A stretch of 64,000 nt of DNA from assembly GCF_008728515.1 (NCBI RefSeq), contig NC_044977.1, forward strand, positions 406,001 through 470,000, given 5' to 3'. The first letter of the stretch is position 1. The number at the start of each line of letters is the position of its first letter. Both the position numbers and the translations under genes were made by a program. The notes under the pieces are model-generated. The model did no database searches. It was not told the origin of the DNA and saw nothing but the letters and a program-made list of their open reading frames with translations. Origin of the DNA: Papio anubis. Lineage: Eukaryota; Chordata; Mammalia; Primates; Cercopithecidae. Below are positions 34,010 through 44,777 of this stretch, one piece after another.

Positions 34010-34965
34010 GGCTTTCCCATGCCCACTGCAAACCTACCCCTTCCCCAAGGTTCCATATAGTTCAATAGATGGCGTCATCAACTGAGTTACTTAAGTCAGG
34101 AAGCTTAAGTAACCTCGATTTTTCCATCCTCCTTACTTCCCACAGTTAATCATTGAGTCTTCCTACATACCATTTCATTTCTGACACTTCTTCGATCCTC
34201 ACTGCCTTCACCCTTACACATCATCGTCTTCTGTTCAGACACTTCTGTGGCCTGCAAACTTGGTTCCCACGTTGACTTGCCTGTCCTCCAATTCATCTGC
34301 CTAGTCATAATCAAGGTGATATTACAACCTTATTTTCTTCCTTGCCTAGATCAGATTTAGGCATTTTATACAGTTTTCAGCTGAATCCTCACTTCCTCAG
34401 AGATGTAATGCCCAAATACAAAGTTGGTCTGGTTTTTCCTATATTATACTTACACGCCTCCTTGAATATTTGAGGGAGGATGGGTTGGTGACAGTGATAA
34501 CATTTTTTATAAAGTGGTAAATTCCAATTTGTTTCTCTGAATTATAAGCTCCTTAAGGACAGGGTCTGAGTCTGCCTTTGTTCACAACTATAGGACCAAT
34601 ACCTGATTTAGCTACTATGAAAGTGCTTGGAAGTTATTTATTCAGTCCATGCCATTGCTTCTGCTGCTCCTGCAGGGCGGAACTTCCATATCCCTCTTTT
34701 CCATCTATACCTCCCCACCCGTGCCCCAAAATAAATTTCTCTCCTTCGAGATTCAGATCAAATGTATTTCCCCAGTGAATTCTGTTACTGTGAATGCCCC
34801 AATGTGTTCAGAATTAATCAGTCACAAAATACGTTTTCCTCTATTTAGCAGTAATAATGTCCATCCCTCACCCAAGGCAATGATAATCTTCTATAATGCA
34901 AATGCCTTGCAGAGTACTTTGTGTAATGAAAACTTCTAGTAAGAACTTGTTGAACTGAAGTAAGT
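34010..34965 (+). mobile_element. L2 LINE, ORF2/3' end, degraded
   Basis: CTCGATTTTTCCATCCTCCT, ATTGAGTCTTCCTACATACC and TGTCCTCCAATTCATCTGCC resemble L2 ORF2 distal sequence. The 3' end motif AAGCTCCTTAAGGACAGGGT follows at 34547. A second 3'-end-like stretch, CTTCGAGATTCAGATCAAAT near 34745, suggests either an internal duplication or two adjoining L2 copies. Confidence 0.6.
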
Positions 34966-35089
34966 TGTGCTGATTCTGACTTTGCTGACTTTATCCCATT
35001 AGGTAGAAACAGACACATATCCAACTACTTAATTTGATGCCACCAACCAAAGGAGTCTCACATGAAATATTGAGAAAAGAATTCTTTAC

Positions 35090-35885
35090 TCACCCCACAT
35101 TCGTGCTTCCTGAATCTTCACCATCTAATTAAATGGTACTGTCTTCCATTTTCTCCAGTGGAAACTCTGACATTATCTTTGGATTCTCACTTTTTCTCAC
35201 CATCCTCCTGTTCCTTCTAACAAATCCAACAGCAAGTCCTGTTAGTCCTCCCTCCAGTCTTTTGATTCAATATTCCTTCTATGCCTGCTGCAACGATCTT
35301 GTTTCAAGCCGAGCTAATTTCTTTTCCATTTCTTCACAACCATTTCACTGAGTTTGCTTCGACCCTTAACCAATTCACTCACTACCTAGAGCAAATAATA
35401 TATTTTAGAAGCATAAATCAGACCACACGACTCAACTGCTTCAAAACTTTCCGTGGTTTTCTATATTATCAAGAATAAAAGGAAAACATCTTACCATCCT
35501 ACAAGGCCCTGAATTTTCTGATTCATTACTACCATGTGAACTCCCTCTTCAGCGACCCCACCTTCCCACTCTCCCATATCTGCCTCACTGAATTTCTTTC
35601 AGCTCCTAAAGCAGGTCAACCTTTTCTAGCCTCTACTCCGGACCCTACTCCTTCTGCCTGGAATGCACCATTTCTACAATCTACATGACCAACAACTTCA
35701 CTTCCTTAGGGGCTCAGTTTAAATGTCAGCCTCCCTGAATTGCCCTGACAGTACTATCTGAATGGGGGCACTTTCTTTTCAATATCTTCTGCCTTTATCT
35801 TCTCGTAGCCATTATTACAACTGCCATTATTCACATTTGCCATTTGCTTGTTTGTTGCCTAGATTTGCTTGTGGAATGTAAAATT
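35090..35885 (+). mobile_element. L2 LINE, ORF2/3' end
   Basis: AATCCAACAGCAAGTCCTGT (35223), AGCATAAATCAGACCACACG (35410), TCCTACAAGGCCCTGAATTT (35496), TTCTGCCTGGAATGCACC (35653), CAGTTTAAATGTCAGCCTCC (35717) and TGGAATGTAAAATTCC (35872) are in L2 order. It is the clearest L2 in the window. Stops break the frame. Confidence 0.85.
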
Positions 35886-35986
35886 CCACAAAAAAATCAA
35901 AAAAGAGAATTACATGCTAAGTTTTGTAAGAAATAAAGGAGTTTTCAGATTTGTTAATGTTGGATTAATTTTTTTATTTACTTTCA

Positions 35987-36356
35987 TTTTTTTTTTAATT
36001 ATACTTTAAGTTCTAGGGTACTTGAGCACAATGTGCAGGTTTGTTACATATGTATACTTGTGCCATGTTGGTGTGCTGCACCCATCAACTCGTTGGCACC
36101 CATCAACTCTTCATTTACATCAGGTATAACTCCCAGTGCCATCCCTCCCCGCTCCCCCCTCCCCACAATAGGCCCCGGTGTGTGATATTCCCCATCCTGA
36201 GTCCAAGTGATCTCATTGTTCAGTTCCCACCTATGAGTGAGAACATGTGGTGTTTGGGTTTTCTGTTCTTGCAATGGTTTGCTGAGAATGATGGTTTCCA
36301 GCTGCATCCATGTCCCTACAAAGGACACAAACTCATCCCTTTTTATGGCTGCATAG
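35987..36356 (-). mobile_element. Young 5'-truncated L1, 3' end, reverse
   Basis: T-tract, then AATTATACTTTAAGTTCTAG and the L1 3' UTR in reverse, ending abruptly at GGCTGCATAGT within the ORF2 C-terminus. The 3' UTR has an 18-bp tandem duplication (36078-36095 and 36096-36113) also found in the L1 at 54 kb. No target-site duplication is visible, so the insertion site may be altered. The 108/109-codon frames here are L1 shadows. Confidence 0.95.
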
Positions 36357-37904
36357 TCCACTTGTAAGAACAATTAAAAGAAAGGAAATTCAAATGAGTC
36401 GATTCAGCAGATTCTGCCATTGTTTCCAAAATAAGACTTGTGGTATGATGGGAAATTAGAACTCTATAACTCCCTACCGACTTCCATGCTTTAAAATGCA
36501 AGTACCCCTACAATGTGATAACTAAAGTACATTTCTGAAGATACAATCTTTTATATGTGTTAATTGCTTTTAGAATATTTCTTATGCTTCAAGTAAAATA
36601 TTTCAATGACTTTACTTTGAAATAATTAATAAGGTTCCACTGCACTATTTAGAAAAGGTTAAAAATTTTCCTTCTCTTTTTAATGGTCATTTCCTCATTT
36701 TCTAGCTAGCTTTTAACCTCAATGCCATTTTGACACAGATTAAAAATATCCTACACCAATCATAAGATGTTTGACATTTTATGTCCTAAAAGAAAAGGAT
36801 ATAGAAAAGGATGATATCATCTGTAGAGGGACTATGTTCAACTCTATAAAAAATCTCTGCACGCCACATTTTTATTATGTAGCTTTATTCCCAGACCATT
36901 TTCCCCTTGTGTATTTGTGTCACGAAGATGTTTGATTCAATTTTATGTATTCATATGTCTCTCTTCTTTCTAAGAGGAAGCATTAATAAAGAAGAAAGAT
37001 TAGGAATGAGTTTTTGAGTCCAGTCTATGAGAACTAGGATATGTACGGCATGCTTAGTGTGAAATGAAGAAGGGCCAGGAGCATTAGATGGCTAGATAAT
37101 TGAGTTGTAGCAGCCTGGACCCTGAATTAATGTATTTTCAATGAAAAGAAAGCAATTGAATTTCCTGTGATCTCTCTGTAGTTCATAACCAGTTTACATT
37201 GGCCTTTTCTGGTCAATTTGTTTGTGCAATTGTTCGTTTATTTAGTCAATTACAACCTGTCCCTTAGGATTCATGGTGACCTTCCTGAACACATATATCC
37301 TTTAATTCATGATCCAGAAACCTGAAATATGTTTTTCTCCATATTTCTTTCTCAAATAGCAGAAATAAAGGTGTTGGCTGGAACTTTTAGTTATTCTATT
37401 CAATGGCAGTTTTCTGTAGCTGGGGAGTGACGAGCTAAGACAACATGAAAATAGTCTCCATTCAGGATTAGGTTCTGTTACCCTACTTAGTGATTAGAAC
37501 TTCCAGGCCTTGCTAAAATATCGATTAACCCCGTGTCCCTCCAGTAAGCCTTCTAAATCCCTGTAGGTGCAAATGCTCTACAAGTCGACGGCTCCATATG
37601 GACTATTGTGAATTACACTGTGCTCTCTTACTCTTAAGCTCTGCTTATCACTCCATGACCAACCGATGCCTTTTGAATGACTATAGTAACCTAACATCAG
37701 GAGACACAAATGAGAGACTCAGAACTAATATCCTTCCTGGACTGCATACTCTTCCTTTTGGAGATTGGGTGTATCTCCCAAAGTGGTGTTCGTTTTTTCG
37801 TGGTTTGAACAAAAAGTGGTTTTAAATTTTCAATTACCATATAATATTTGAACCAGTTATTATCACTGGAAACATTGTCTACTTGTTTGTTCCTGGTGTC
37901 TATT
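36357..37904. other. No feature recognised
   Basis: AT-rich, unassigned DNA. A 75-codon frame at 37598 has no recognisable motif. Confidence 0.45.
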
Positions 37905-38410
37905 TGCTCTATAACAAATTTCCTTGAAACTCTGTAGCTAAATATGGCGACCATGTCATTGTCTTTTAATTTTGTGGGTCAGAAATTTGGACAGAGCTAT
38001 GTTGGGTGGTTTTTCTGTTCCAAGTGATGTTAATTGCTTTGCTTGATGGAACTTAGCTGGCGAATGAACTGTTTAAGAGGATGGAAGATCTGTCATTCAC
38101 ACATCTGGTGCCTTTGCGGTGACAGCTGACGCTCAGGTTCAGCTGTGCTGTCCGGCTGAGTGTACACAAATGTCATCTCTAGGACAGCAATCTTAAGACA
38201 TTCAAACTTCTTACATGGCAGCTCAGAGGTCCTGGAGACAGTAGTGCCAGTAACCTAGCAGAAGTCTACAGAGCATCTATGGCCTACGCTCCAAATCTTA
38301 GAGTATCACTTCTCCTCTGTTGCATTGGTCAAGCAAGTCACTGAGGTAAGCCCAAATTCAAGAAAAGGAGTTAGACTCAACCTCTCAATGGGAGAAATAG
38401 CACAGTACTT
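37905..38410 (-). mobile_element. MLT1-type LTR, reverse
   Basis: CTATAACAAATTTCCTTGAA, TTGTGGGTCAGAAATTTGGA, AGCTATGTTGGGTGGTTTTT, ATTGGTCAAGCAAGTCACTG and AACCTCTCAATGGGAGAAAT run in the order of a reversed MLT1 (J-like) LTR: 'TGTAACAAATCACTCC ... GGGTCAGCAATTCGG ... GGCCAAAGCAAGTCAC ... CCTCTTGATGGGAGG'. Highly diverged. Confidence 0.6.
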
Positions 38411-38514
38411 GTGGCTGTCTCTAACACTGCCCAACCTTCTGTTAGACATAAAATATATAGGGTCAGTTTTACTATAGTAGCAGAGTGGATCAATTTAAAA
38501 ATTCACCTTCCTTA

Positions 38515-38650
38515 TCATTTCTTCATGTATTCATTCATTGATTCATTCATTTGTTCATCCATTAAACAAAGATTAAGTGAAGAGTTATCATATTATATGC
38601 AGGTACTATTCTAGGTATTAGAGAGATAGAGAACTTAAAATTTAATTTCT
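38515..38650 (-). mobile_element. L2 3' tail fragment, reverse
   Basis: ATTCATTCATTGATTCATTC and GCAGGTACTATTCTAGGTAT follow the reversed L2 tail (TTCATTCATTCAACAAATAT ... GGCACTGTTCTAGGCACTGG). Confidence 0.55.
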
Positions 38651-38694
38651 TAAATTAGGGGCAAGTAGAAAATTTAAGGATACACCCTACTCCA

Positions 38695-38880
38695 AATACT
38701 CTGTTGGCTTATTTTTGCAGTCTTCACAACAGGCCTATGAGGCAGATATTATCATGTTTGTAATTTAAATTATAAAAAATAAAGTTCATAGAGGCTAATG
38801 TTGCTAAGTTCACACAGCTCTATTTAAAAATTAAATAAATAAAGATATTCAATTAGGTCTGCCTGCATCCAGATTCTGTA
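38695..38880 (-). mobile_element. MIR SINE, reverse orientation
   Basis: TCTTCACAACAGGCCTATGA, GGCAGATATTATCATGTTTG and TAAGTTCACACAGCTC follow the reversed MIR (CCTCACAACAACCCTATGAG, GTAGGTACTATTATTATCC, AAGGTCACACAGCTAG). Confidence 0.75.
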
Positions 38881-39074
38881 CATTAAGAATGATTAATATG
38901 ATTTTGGTGGCAAGTAAATTTTATTGTGAATTGCAAAATAGCTCATTATTTCTTGAATAACTTAGAAAATACAGTAAAGCAAAATGATTAAAAAACACAC
39001 ACGCACAGACCTATATTTCTACTACTCAGATGTATTCAGTCTTTTCACTTGGGTGTGTCCCCATATCTGCCCAT

Positions 39075-39505
39075 GATTGCTATGTAACAACTCACTCTAA
39101 CACTTTGTGGCTTAAAATAACAGCCACTTACTCGGTTCACGAGTGTGTCAGTTGTTGATTTAGACTGGGCTCAGTGGGATTCTTCTGCTTCTCCAGTGGG
39201 CTCTCTCATGCTTCTGTGTACAGCTATAGGTACTTTTGCTTCTGGGCAGGCTGGCCAACTTCTAGAGTACCACAGGCCCCTCACACATGGTCTCTCCTTG
39301 TCCAGTGGGTTGTACTGGGCTTGTTAACATGTCAGCGATCCTGTTCAAAAAGAGAAGACGAAAGTATGCAATGACCCTTGAGGTCTAGACCCATGACTGG
39401 AATATCAGCACACAGCAAGTTGGATGACCAGCCCAGATTTAGGACCTGTGGAAATTGACTTCAACTCTTGATCTCTTCATGGGAGAAGATGCAAAGCCAT
39501 ATTTC
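39075..39505 (-). mobile_element. MLT1-type (J-like) LTR, reverse
   Basis: TTGCTATGTAACAACTCACT, TTTGTGGCTTAAAATAACAG, GACTGGGCTCAGTGGGATTC, CCAGCCCAGATTTAGGACCT and CTCTTGATCTCTTCATGGGA run in the order of a reversed MLT1J-like LTR. The 60- and 66-codon plus frames lie within it. Confidence 0.65.
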
Positions 39506-39556
39506 AAAGAATATTGTATTAGGGTACTCCAGAGAGACAGAACAAATAAGAGATGG

Positions 39557-39628
<72 letters not shown>
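39557..39628 (+). repeat. (AGAT)18 microsatellite
   Basis: Eighteen uninterrupted AGAT units. Long perfect tetranucleotides of this size are usually length-polymorphic in primates. Confidence 0.98.
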
Positions 39629-39630
<2 letters not shown>

Positions 39631-39789
39631 AGAGGGGTTTTATTAGGGGGATTGGCTCGTGCAATTATGGAGGCTGAAAAGTCCCCTGAACAGGCATTAC
39701 AGCAGTTACACCCCAGACGCTTGGCCTGTCCAAACTGAAAAGCCTCAGAATCAGGGAAGTCAATGCTGTAATTCTCAGCCCAAGGACAG

Positions 39790-40020
39790 AAACCCAGAAA
39801 CCGAGATGATGGACACTGGAAACCTTGAGAAACCTGAGAACCCGGGAGATGATGGACACTGGTGTGTAAGTCCTGGAGAGCCTGAGAACCCGGGATATGA
39901 TGGACACTGGTGTGTAAGTCCTGGAGAAGCCTGAGAACCCGGGAGATGATGGACACTGGTATGTAAGTCCTGGAGAAGCCTGAGAACCCGGGAGATGATG
40001 GACACTGGTGTAAGTCCTGG
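39790..40020 (+). repeat. 49-bp VNTR, about 5 units
   Basis: Unit starts CCTGAGAACCCGGGAGATGA and continues TGGACACTGGTGTGTAAGTC. Unit starts at 39833, 39881, 39930 and 39979 give periods of 48, 49 and 49. A degenerate unit precedes them from 39790, and the array ends at GTAAGTCCTGG. The unit derives from the host repeat, which normally holds one GCCTGAGAACC...GGTGTAAGTCC segment. Open frames of 91-145 codons on both strands here are repeat artefacts. Confidence 0.95.
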
Positions 40021-40301
40021 ACTCCGAAGACTGAGGAGCCTCAAGTTTTCCACGATAGCAGAGGAGATGCACCCAGCCCCGGATCTACAGACATTTGCCT
40101 TTTAGATGTTTATGTTTTCTCTGCGTCTCCAGCAGATTGCATAGTGCCTTCCCACATTGCCGGTGGCTCTTCTCCACCTTCCACTCAGATCCATAATCTC
40201 CTCTGGAGACACCCTCACACACATACCCCCAAATAATGATTAATCAGATTTCTAGGTATTTCTTCATCCAGTCAAGCTGATATCTATAATAAATCATCAC
40301 A

Positions 40302-41140
40302 GGTATGGACTCAGAAAATAGTAACAACATTGTAGCCATATTTTAATCAATGTACTACAACTCTTCCATTTTTTTCCTAGGCTTCTGTAAGTAAACACAG
40401 ATATATATATATAAAAACAAAGATGTTTTATATATCTATATATATATTTTATGTAATATGGATATACTGTCAACAATAGCTTGGTTAAACATTGTTTACT
40501 GTTTTTACAAAGAATCCAATCTATTATCATTGCTTGAACTTGCATCTGTTTGATTACTTGCAAAATTAAATATATTTTCACATGTTTATTGGCTACTTGA
40601 TAGCAGTATTTACAGTGATGCGCTGGGATGTGAGAAAGGAGGCAGTAAATTATTTGGGGCATTTTGCAGTTATGCAGTGGAAATAAAATTAGCACTAAAG
40701 CATCAAAAATGGTCAGCATGGGAAGAGAGGAGAAGACCCTTGTGAGAACAGGACCCAGTGGCATTACTGCTGCCCAAACAGAGAAAGAAAGGGAGCATTA
40801 AAGATCGAAGGTGCTTCTGAAAAAACTGGAAGAATGAGGATGCTATTAACAGTTAATACAATATTATTAACGGTACATTCATAACATTACAATGCACAAT
40901 TTTTAAAATTGCCATAATTAGCCTAATTGTGAAGTTAGAAGGAGAAAATAATTTTATTTAAAAAGTTCACTGCTGAACATTTTTGATAATAAGATACTAT
41001 GAGAACGCCAAATGGAGATACTAAGCAGGCAACCTATAGTGGGCTATAATGATGTGTTAGTTTATTCAAAAAAGTGATGGTGAGAAACTATTTGACTTTC
41101 CAAAGGAATAGATGTTATTTCTCATTAAAGGAAACACAGA
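40302..41140. other. No gene; short TA tract
   Basis: A TATATATA patch lies at 40400-40452. A 155-codon minus frame (40764-40297) crosses it. Its translation is AT-driven, has no recognisable domain, and I do not call it a gene. Confidence 0.45.
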
Positions 41141-42857
41141 TTTTTTTTTTTGAGACAGGTCCTCACTCGCAGGCTGGAGTGCAGTGGTGTGTCTGACCAC
41201 GCAGCCTCAATCCTGTGATCGAGCCATACTTCCGCATCAGCCTCCCAAGTAGCTGGACTAGAAGCATGCACCACCACACCTGGGTAATGCACCTCCACCT
41301 GGCACCACCACACCTGACACCTCCACACCTGGCACCACCTACACCTGGCACCTCCTGGCTAATGCACCTCCACACCTGTTTTCCATTTCCTGCCTCCTTT
41401 CCTCCCTCCCTTCCCTGTTCCTTTCCTTCCTCCATTTCCTTCTTCCTCCTTTCCTCCATGCCTGTTTTCCTGTTCCTTTTCCTCCACCTTCCACCTCCTT
41501 CCTCCTTTTCCTCCTTTTATCCATTCCTTTCCATTTCCACCCTTCCACCTATTTCCCTGTGAATATTTCCTGTTCCATTTCCCTCCCTTTCCTTTCCTTC
41601 CTCCCATTCCATTTCCTTTCCTCCATTTCCCCCATTTCCCTCACCTATTTTCCACTACCTGGTGATCTCCCTCCACCTATTTTCCTCACCTCCACCACCT
41701 AGACCCCACCATTCCATTTCCATTCCACTGTTCCTCCATTTTCCTGTTTATTCCATTCCTTCCTTCCTATTTATCTCCATTTCCCCTCCCTATTTCCTCC
41801 ATTCCTCCACCCTCCCTCACCATTTCCCTATTTATCCACTATTTTCCTACCCACTATCCACCTATTCCTCCCACCCTGACCCTGTTTCCCCTTTCCTTTC
41901 CCACTATTTCCATTGTTTATTTATTTCCATTTCTTCCACTACCTGGGATGTTCCTTTCCTGTTCCTTCCACCTGTTCCTATTTCCACCTAATTGGGATCA
42001 CCTCCCTGTTCCTCCTTCCACCTCCACTGTTCCTTTCCACCTTTCCTCCACCTAATTGGGATCTTTCTTTCCCTCCACCTGTTTTCCACCCTCACCTCCA
42101 CCTGGTCTCCTGTTTCCTTCCACTGGTCCTCCCATTTCCTTCCACCATTCCTCCTTCCTCCATTTCCTCCATTCCTCTTCTTTTCTTCCTCCATTCCATT
42201 TCCTATTCGGTCTTTCCTTTCCTCCCCTTTTCCTTTCCACCTCCACCATTCCTTCCACCATTCCACCTATTTCCTCCATTCTCACCATTTCCCATTCCTG
42301 TTCCTGTTCCTCCTGAACCCTGTTCCTTTCCTGTTCCATTTCCTGTTCCTTTTCCTCCCTCCTGTTCCTTCCTCCACCTTTTCCTATTTTCCTTCATTCC
42401 TTTCCCTTCTAGGATGCCCTCCACCTGTTTATCCACACCTCGGTTGCCTCCACCTGGGCTCTGCATATCCATCTTCCACCTTCCACCTCCATACCTACTT
42501 CCACCTGTTCTTTCCCCCTCCACCTTTCCACCTGTTTCCCACCACCTACTTCCCCCACCTCCACACCCAACACCACCACACCTGGCACCTCCACACCTGG
42601 CTAATGCACCTCCACACCTGGCACCTCCACACCTGGCACCACCACACCTGGCACCACCACACCTGGCACCACCACACCATGGCTGGAGTGCACCTCCCCA
42701 CCTGGCTAATTTTTGTATTTTTTGTAGAGATGAAATTTTGCCATATTGCCTAGGCTGGTCTCAAAATCCTGAGCTCAACCAATCCACCCACCTCAGCCCT
42801 AAATCCCACAAAGTGCTACAGGATTACCATGAGGGTGATCCACCGTCGTGACCCACT
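41141..42857 (-). mobile_element. AluJ split by a ~1.4 kb expansion, reverse
   Basis: The reversed tail and one arm (41141-41287: T11, GAGACAGGTCCTCACTCGCA, GCAGGCTGGAGTGCAGTGGT, ATGCACCACCACACCTGG) and the other arm (42699-42857: TGGCTAATTTTTGTATTTTT, TTTTGCCATATTGCCTAGGC, CACAAAGTGCTACAGGATTA) belong to one Alu. They break exactly at the ACCACCACACCTGGCTAAT segment, which is the sequence that is repeated inside the insert. The distal end (41 bp to 42857) is altered. Confidence 0.85.
41288..42698 (+). repeat. Alu-derived minisatellite plus >1 kb pyrimidine-rich tract
   Basis: Both edges (41288-41378 and 42555-42698) are arrays of CACCACCACACCTGG and CACCTCCACACCTGG units with occasional CTAATGCACC. 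Between them, about 41379-42540 is strongly pyrimidine-rich on the plus strand, built of TTCC, TTTCC and CCTCCA words with islands such as CCACCTAATTGGGATC (41984 and 42048, 64 bp apart). G is almost absent. The 312- and 253-codon frames here are consequences of this composition, not genes. Confidence 0.93.
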
Positions 42858-42929
42858 GAATATTTAACAGAACCTTAATCATAGAACTACATTTAAGAGT
42901 AACCTGAAAAGAAAGAGACAAACAAAAGA

Positions 42930-43688
42930 CATTGAGAATTAAGACGTGTCATAGTATGATTTCTATCTCATTCCCCCACACCCTCTCGTGTTTCAGTTCC
43001 ATAATGTACTTGCCCTCAATTAGCGATCATTTCTCATACTTGGTTATTAATAATAAATGCTGTCAAGTGTCTTTACCTTCCAGCACCAAACCTAAAACTC
43101 ACCAAAACGTCTTCCTTTCATCTTCCACAATTAAAGGGGCATCTGTTTTCCTCTCAGAAGAAATGTTCGCTGGATCCCATTCCTCTCTGTCAATATTTTA
43201 CCCTTCTCCTGGCTTGCTGTCTCTTCAGTGTCATTTGCCTCCCACTTTTTTTCCCCAAATCATTCCCATAAGAAAAGAAATATCCTCTAGTATATACCAT
43301 TTTCAATGATAAAAACATTTCTTGCCCCCATATCTGTCTCCAACTACTTCTGCATTATTTGTGTTCTCTTTCTAGCAAAATTTATTCACTCCCTTATTCT
43401 GGCTAATTCATCTCCAATTAATTTCCTACCTCCAAGTGCTGTTTTTCTACTCTGACCACTCTTCAAAGTCATTAACAACCACCATGTTACCAAGTCCAGT
43501 TTATTCTCACCATCTCATTCGACTTCTCAGTAGCGTTTGACGGTGAATCCTGACATTCATATTGAAACATCTTCCTGTCTCATCATTCACTCTGTTTTCT
43601 TCTGAATTCACTGATCCTTATTCTTTTTTGGCTTCTTCTACCCTACCCCATAAATAAATATTAGAAGTCTTTGAAACTTTTTTCAAGA

Positions 43689-43724
<36 letters not shown>

Positions 43725-43885
43725 GTCAATTTTCTTGGATATAAACATTGTCTTTGCGCTGAAGTTTTCCTGTACCTCTACCCTAGGCCACTTCTCTGAG
43801 CTGAAAACAAACATAACCAAATGTATGCCTGGAATCATCACCTGGGTATTTCACACATAGTTCTGACCTCACATGTTGAAAGCAA
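42930..43885 (+). mobile_element. L2 LINE, ORF2 part, with a 29-A tract
   Basis: CATTAACAACCACCATGTTA, CAAGTCCAGTTTATTCTCAC, TTCGACTTCTCAGTAGCGTT and TGACATTCATATTGAAACAT match the L2 RT region (GTCACCAACGACCTCCTTGT, GCCAAATCCAATGGCC, CTTGACCTCTCAGCAGCATT). An uninterrupted A29 lies at 43692-43720. The L2 continues beyond the AluJ that interrupts it. Confidence 0.75.
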
Positions 43886-43908
43886 AACTCATTGGTTTTT
43901 GTTTGCTT

Positions 43909-44215
43909 GTTTTTGTTTTGTTTTATCTTTTAACGAGACAAGGTCTCAGTCTGTTGCCCAGGCTGGAGTGCCGTGGTACGAACATGGCTCACCACAGCCT
44001 TGACTTCCCAGGCTCAAGGAATCCTCGTATCTCTGCTTCCTGATTAGCTGGGACCACAGGTGTGCACCACCACACCCAACTGATGTTTTAATGTGTTTTA
44101 AAAGTGAGGTCTTGCCCTGTTGCTCAGGCTGGTTGGAATTCCTGAATACAAGCCATCCTCTTGCCTTGGCCTCCCAAAGTTCTGGGATTGAAGGCATGAG
44201 CCACTGTGCCTGGCC
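43909..44215 (-). mobile_element. AluJ inserted in L2, reverse
   Basis: TTTGTTTTGTTTTATCTTTT tail, then ACGAGACAAGGTCTCAGTCT, both arms, and the end GGCATGAGCCACTGTGCCTG. CTTGACTTCCCAGGCTCAAG marks an old Alu. L2 sequence resumes on the right, so it was inserted into the L2. No clear target duplication remains. Confidence 0.93.
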
Positions 44216-44640
44216 AAAGTGTCTTTTCTCTTTCCTGTTGTATCTTTACTGCCACCTTTCTCTATGTCAATAAATAACAACATCATTCACTCATTTATTC
44301 AAACCAGAAAGAGGATTGATTTTGATATTCCCCTCACCTCTTCAATCTAAGCCGCAGAAATTTCTGTTGATTCTGTCTCTAGATGGTACCTTGAATATGT
44401 CCACCTCTTTTTATTTCTTCTCTTGGAATCATCAGGTCCAGCCTCTCCATATAGAAACAAAAAGTGAATTTCATAAAGCTGAATTGGGTCACATCATTCC
44501 TATGTTAAAACCTATCAAAAGAACCCATTGCACTCATGGTAACACTCAAGCTCTTAATAAGATTTAAAAGCCCCAAATAATATGGATACTACATAATTTC
44601 TAAACTCACTTAGTGCCACTTTTCCTATTTCTGACAATAA
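44216..44640 (+). mobile_element. L2 LINE, continuation after AluJ
   Basis: CATCATTCACTCATTTATTC, AATTTCTGTTGATTCTGTCT and TTGGGTCACATCATTCCTAT, then AAAACCTATCAAAAGAACCC, follow L2 ORF2 distal order (CAAGTCCTGTTGGCTCTACC, GATCATGTCACTCC, AAAACCCTCCAGTGGC). The 83- and 91-codon frames are relics. Confidence 0.7.
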
Positions 44641-44777
44641 TCTGTGCCTTCAGATTGCAAAGTGGTTTTCCAGAAGGTTTCTCTAGGCTACCCCCTTGGT
44701 CTACAGGGAATGCTTCTCTCTCTCCTGCTGTCCACATGGCTGTTCCTTATATTGCTTTTGAGTCGTCACATTCTCAG

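Larger units (their letters stand above)
39515..40301 (+). mobile_element. LTR-like dispersed repeat with two internal tandem arrays
   Basis: Starts TGTATTAGGGTACTCCAGAG and ends CTATAATAAATCATCACA, matching a common primate dispersed repeat (TATTAGGGTTCTCCAGAGAG ... ATTGGCTCACGTGATTATGG ... ACACCCTCACAGACACACCC ... TTAACCATCACA). I do not recall the family name with certainty. TG...CA ends suggest an LTR, but I see no matching 5-bp flanks. It hosts the AGAT microsatellite and the 49-bp VNTR. Confidence 0.65.

Noticed and set aside
39790..40020. CRISPR-like array
   Set aside because: Units are contiguous with no spacers, and the source is vertebrate nuclear DNA.
39519..40072. Long frames on both strands across the AGAT and 49-bp arrays
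   Set aside because: Tandem repeats without stops keep several frames open at once. The 49-bp period also changes frame each unit.
40297..40764. 155-codon minus-strand frame
   Set aside because: Runs through TA-rich low-complexity sequence with no recognisable domain.
41913..42851. 312-codon and 253-codon open frames on the plus strand
   Set aside because: They lie in a pyrimidine-rich array where stop codons are rare by composition. The translation is only S/F/P/L low complexity, and overlapping frames are open on both strands.
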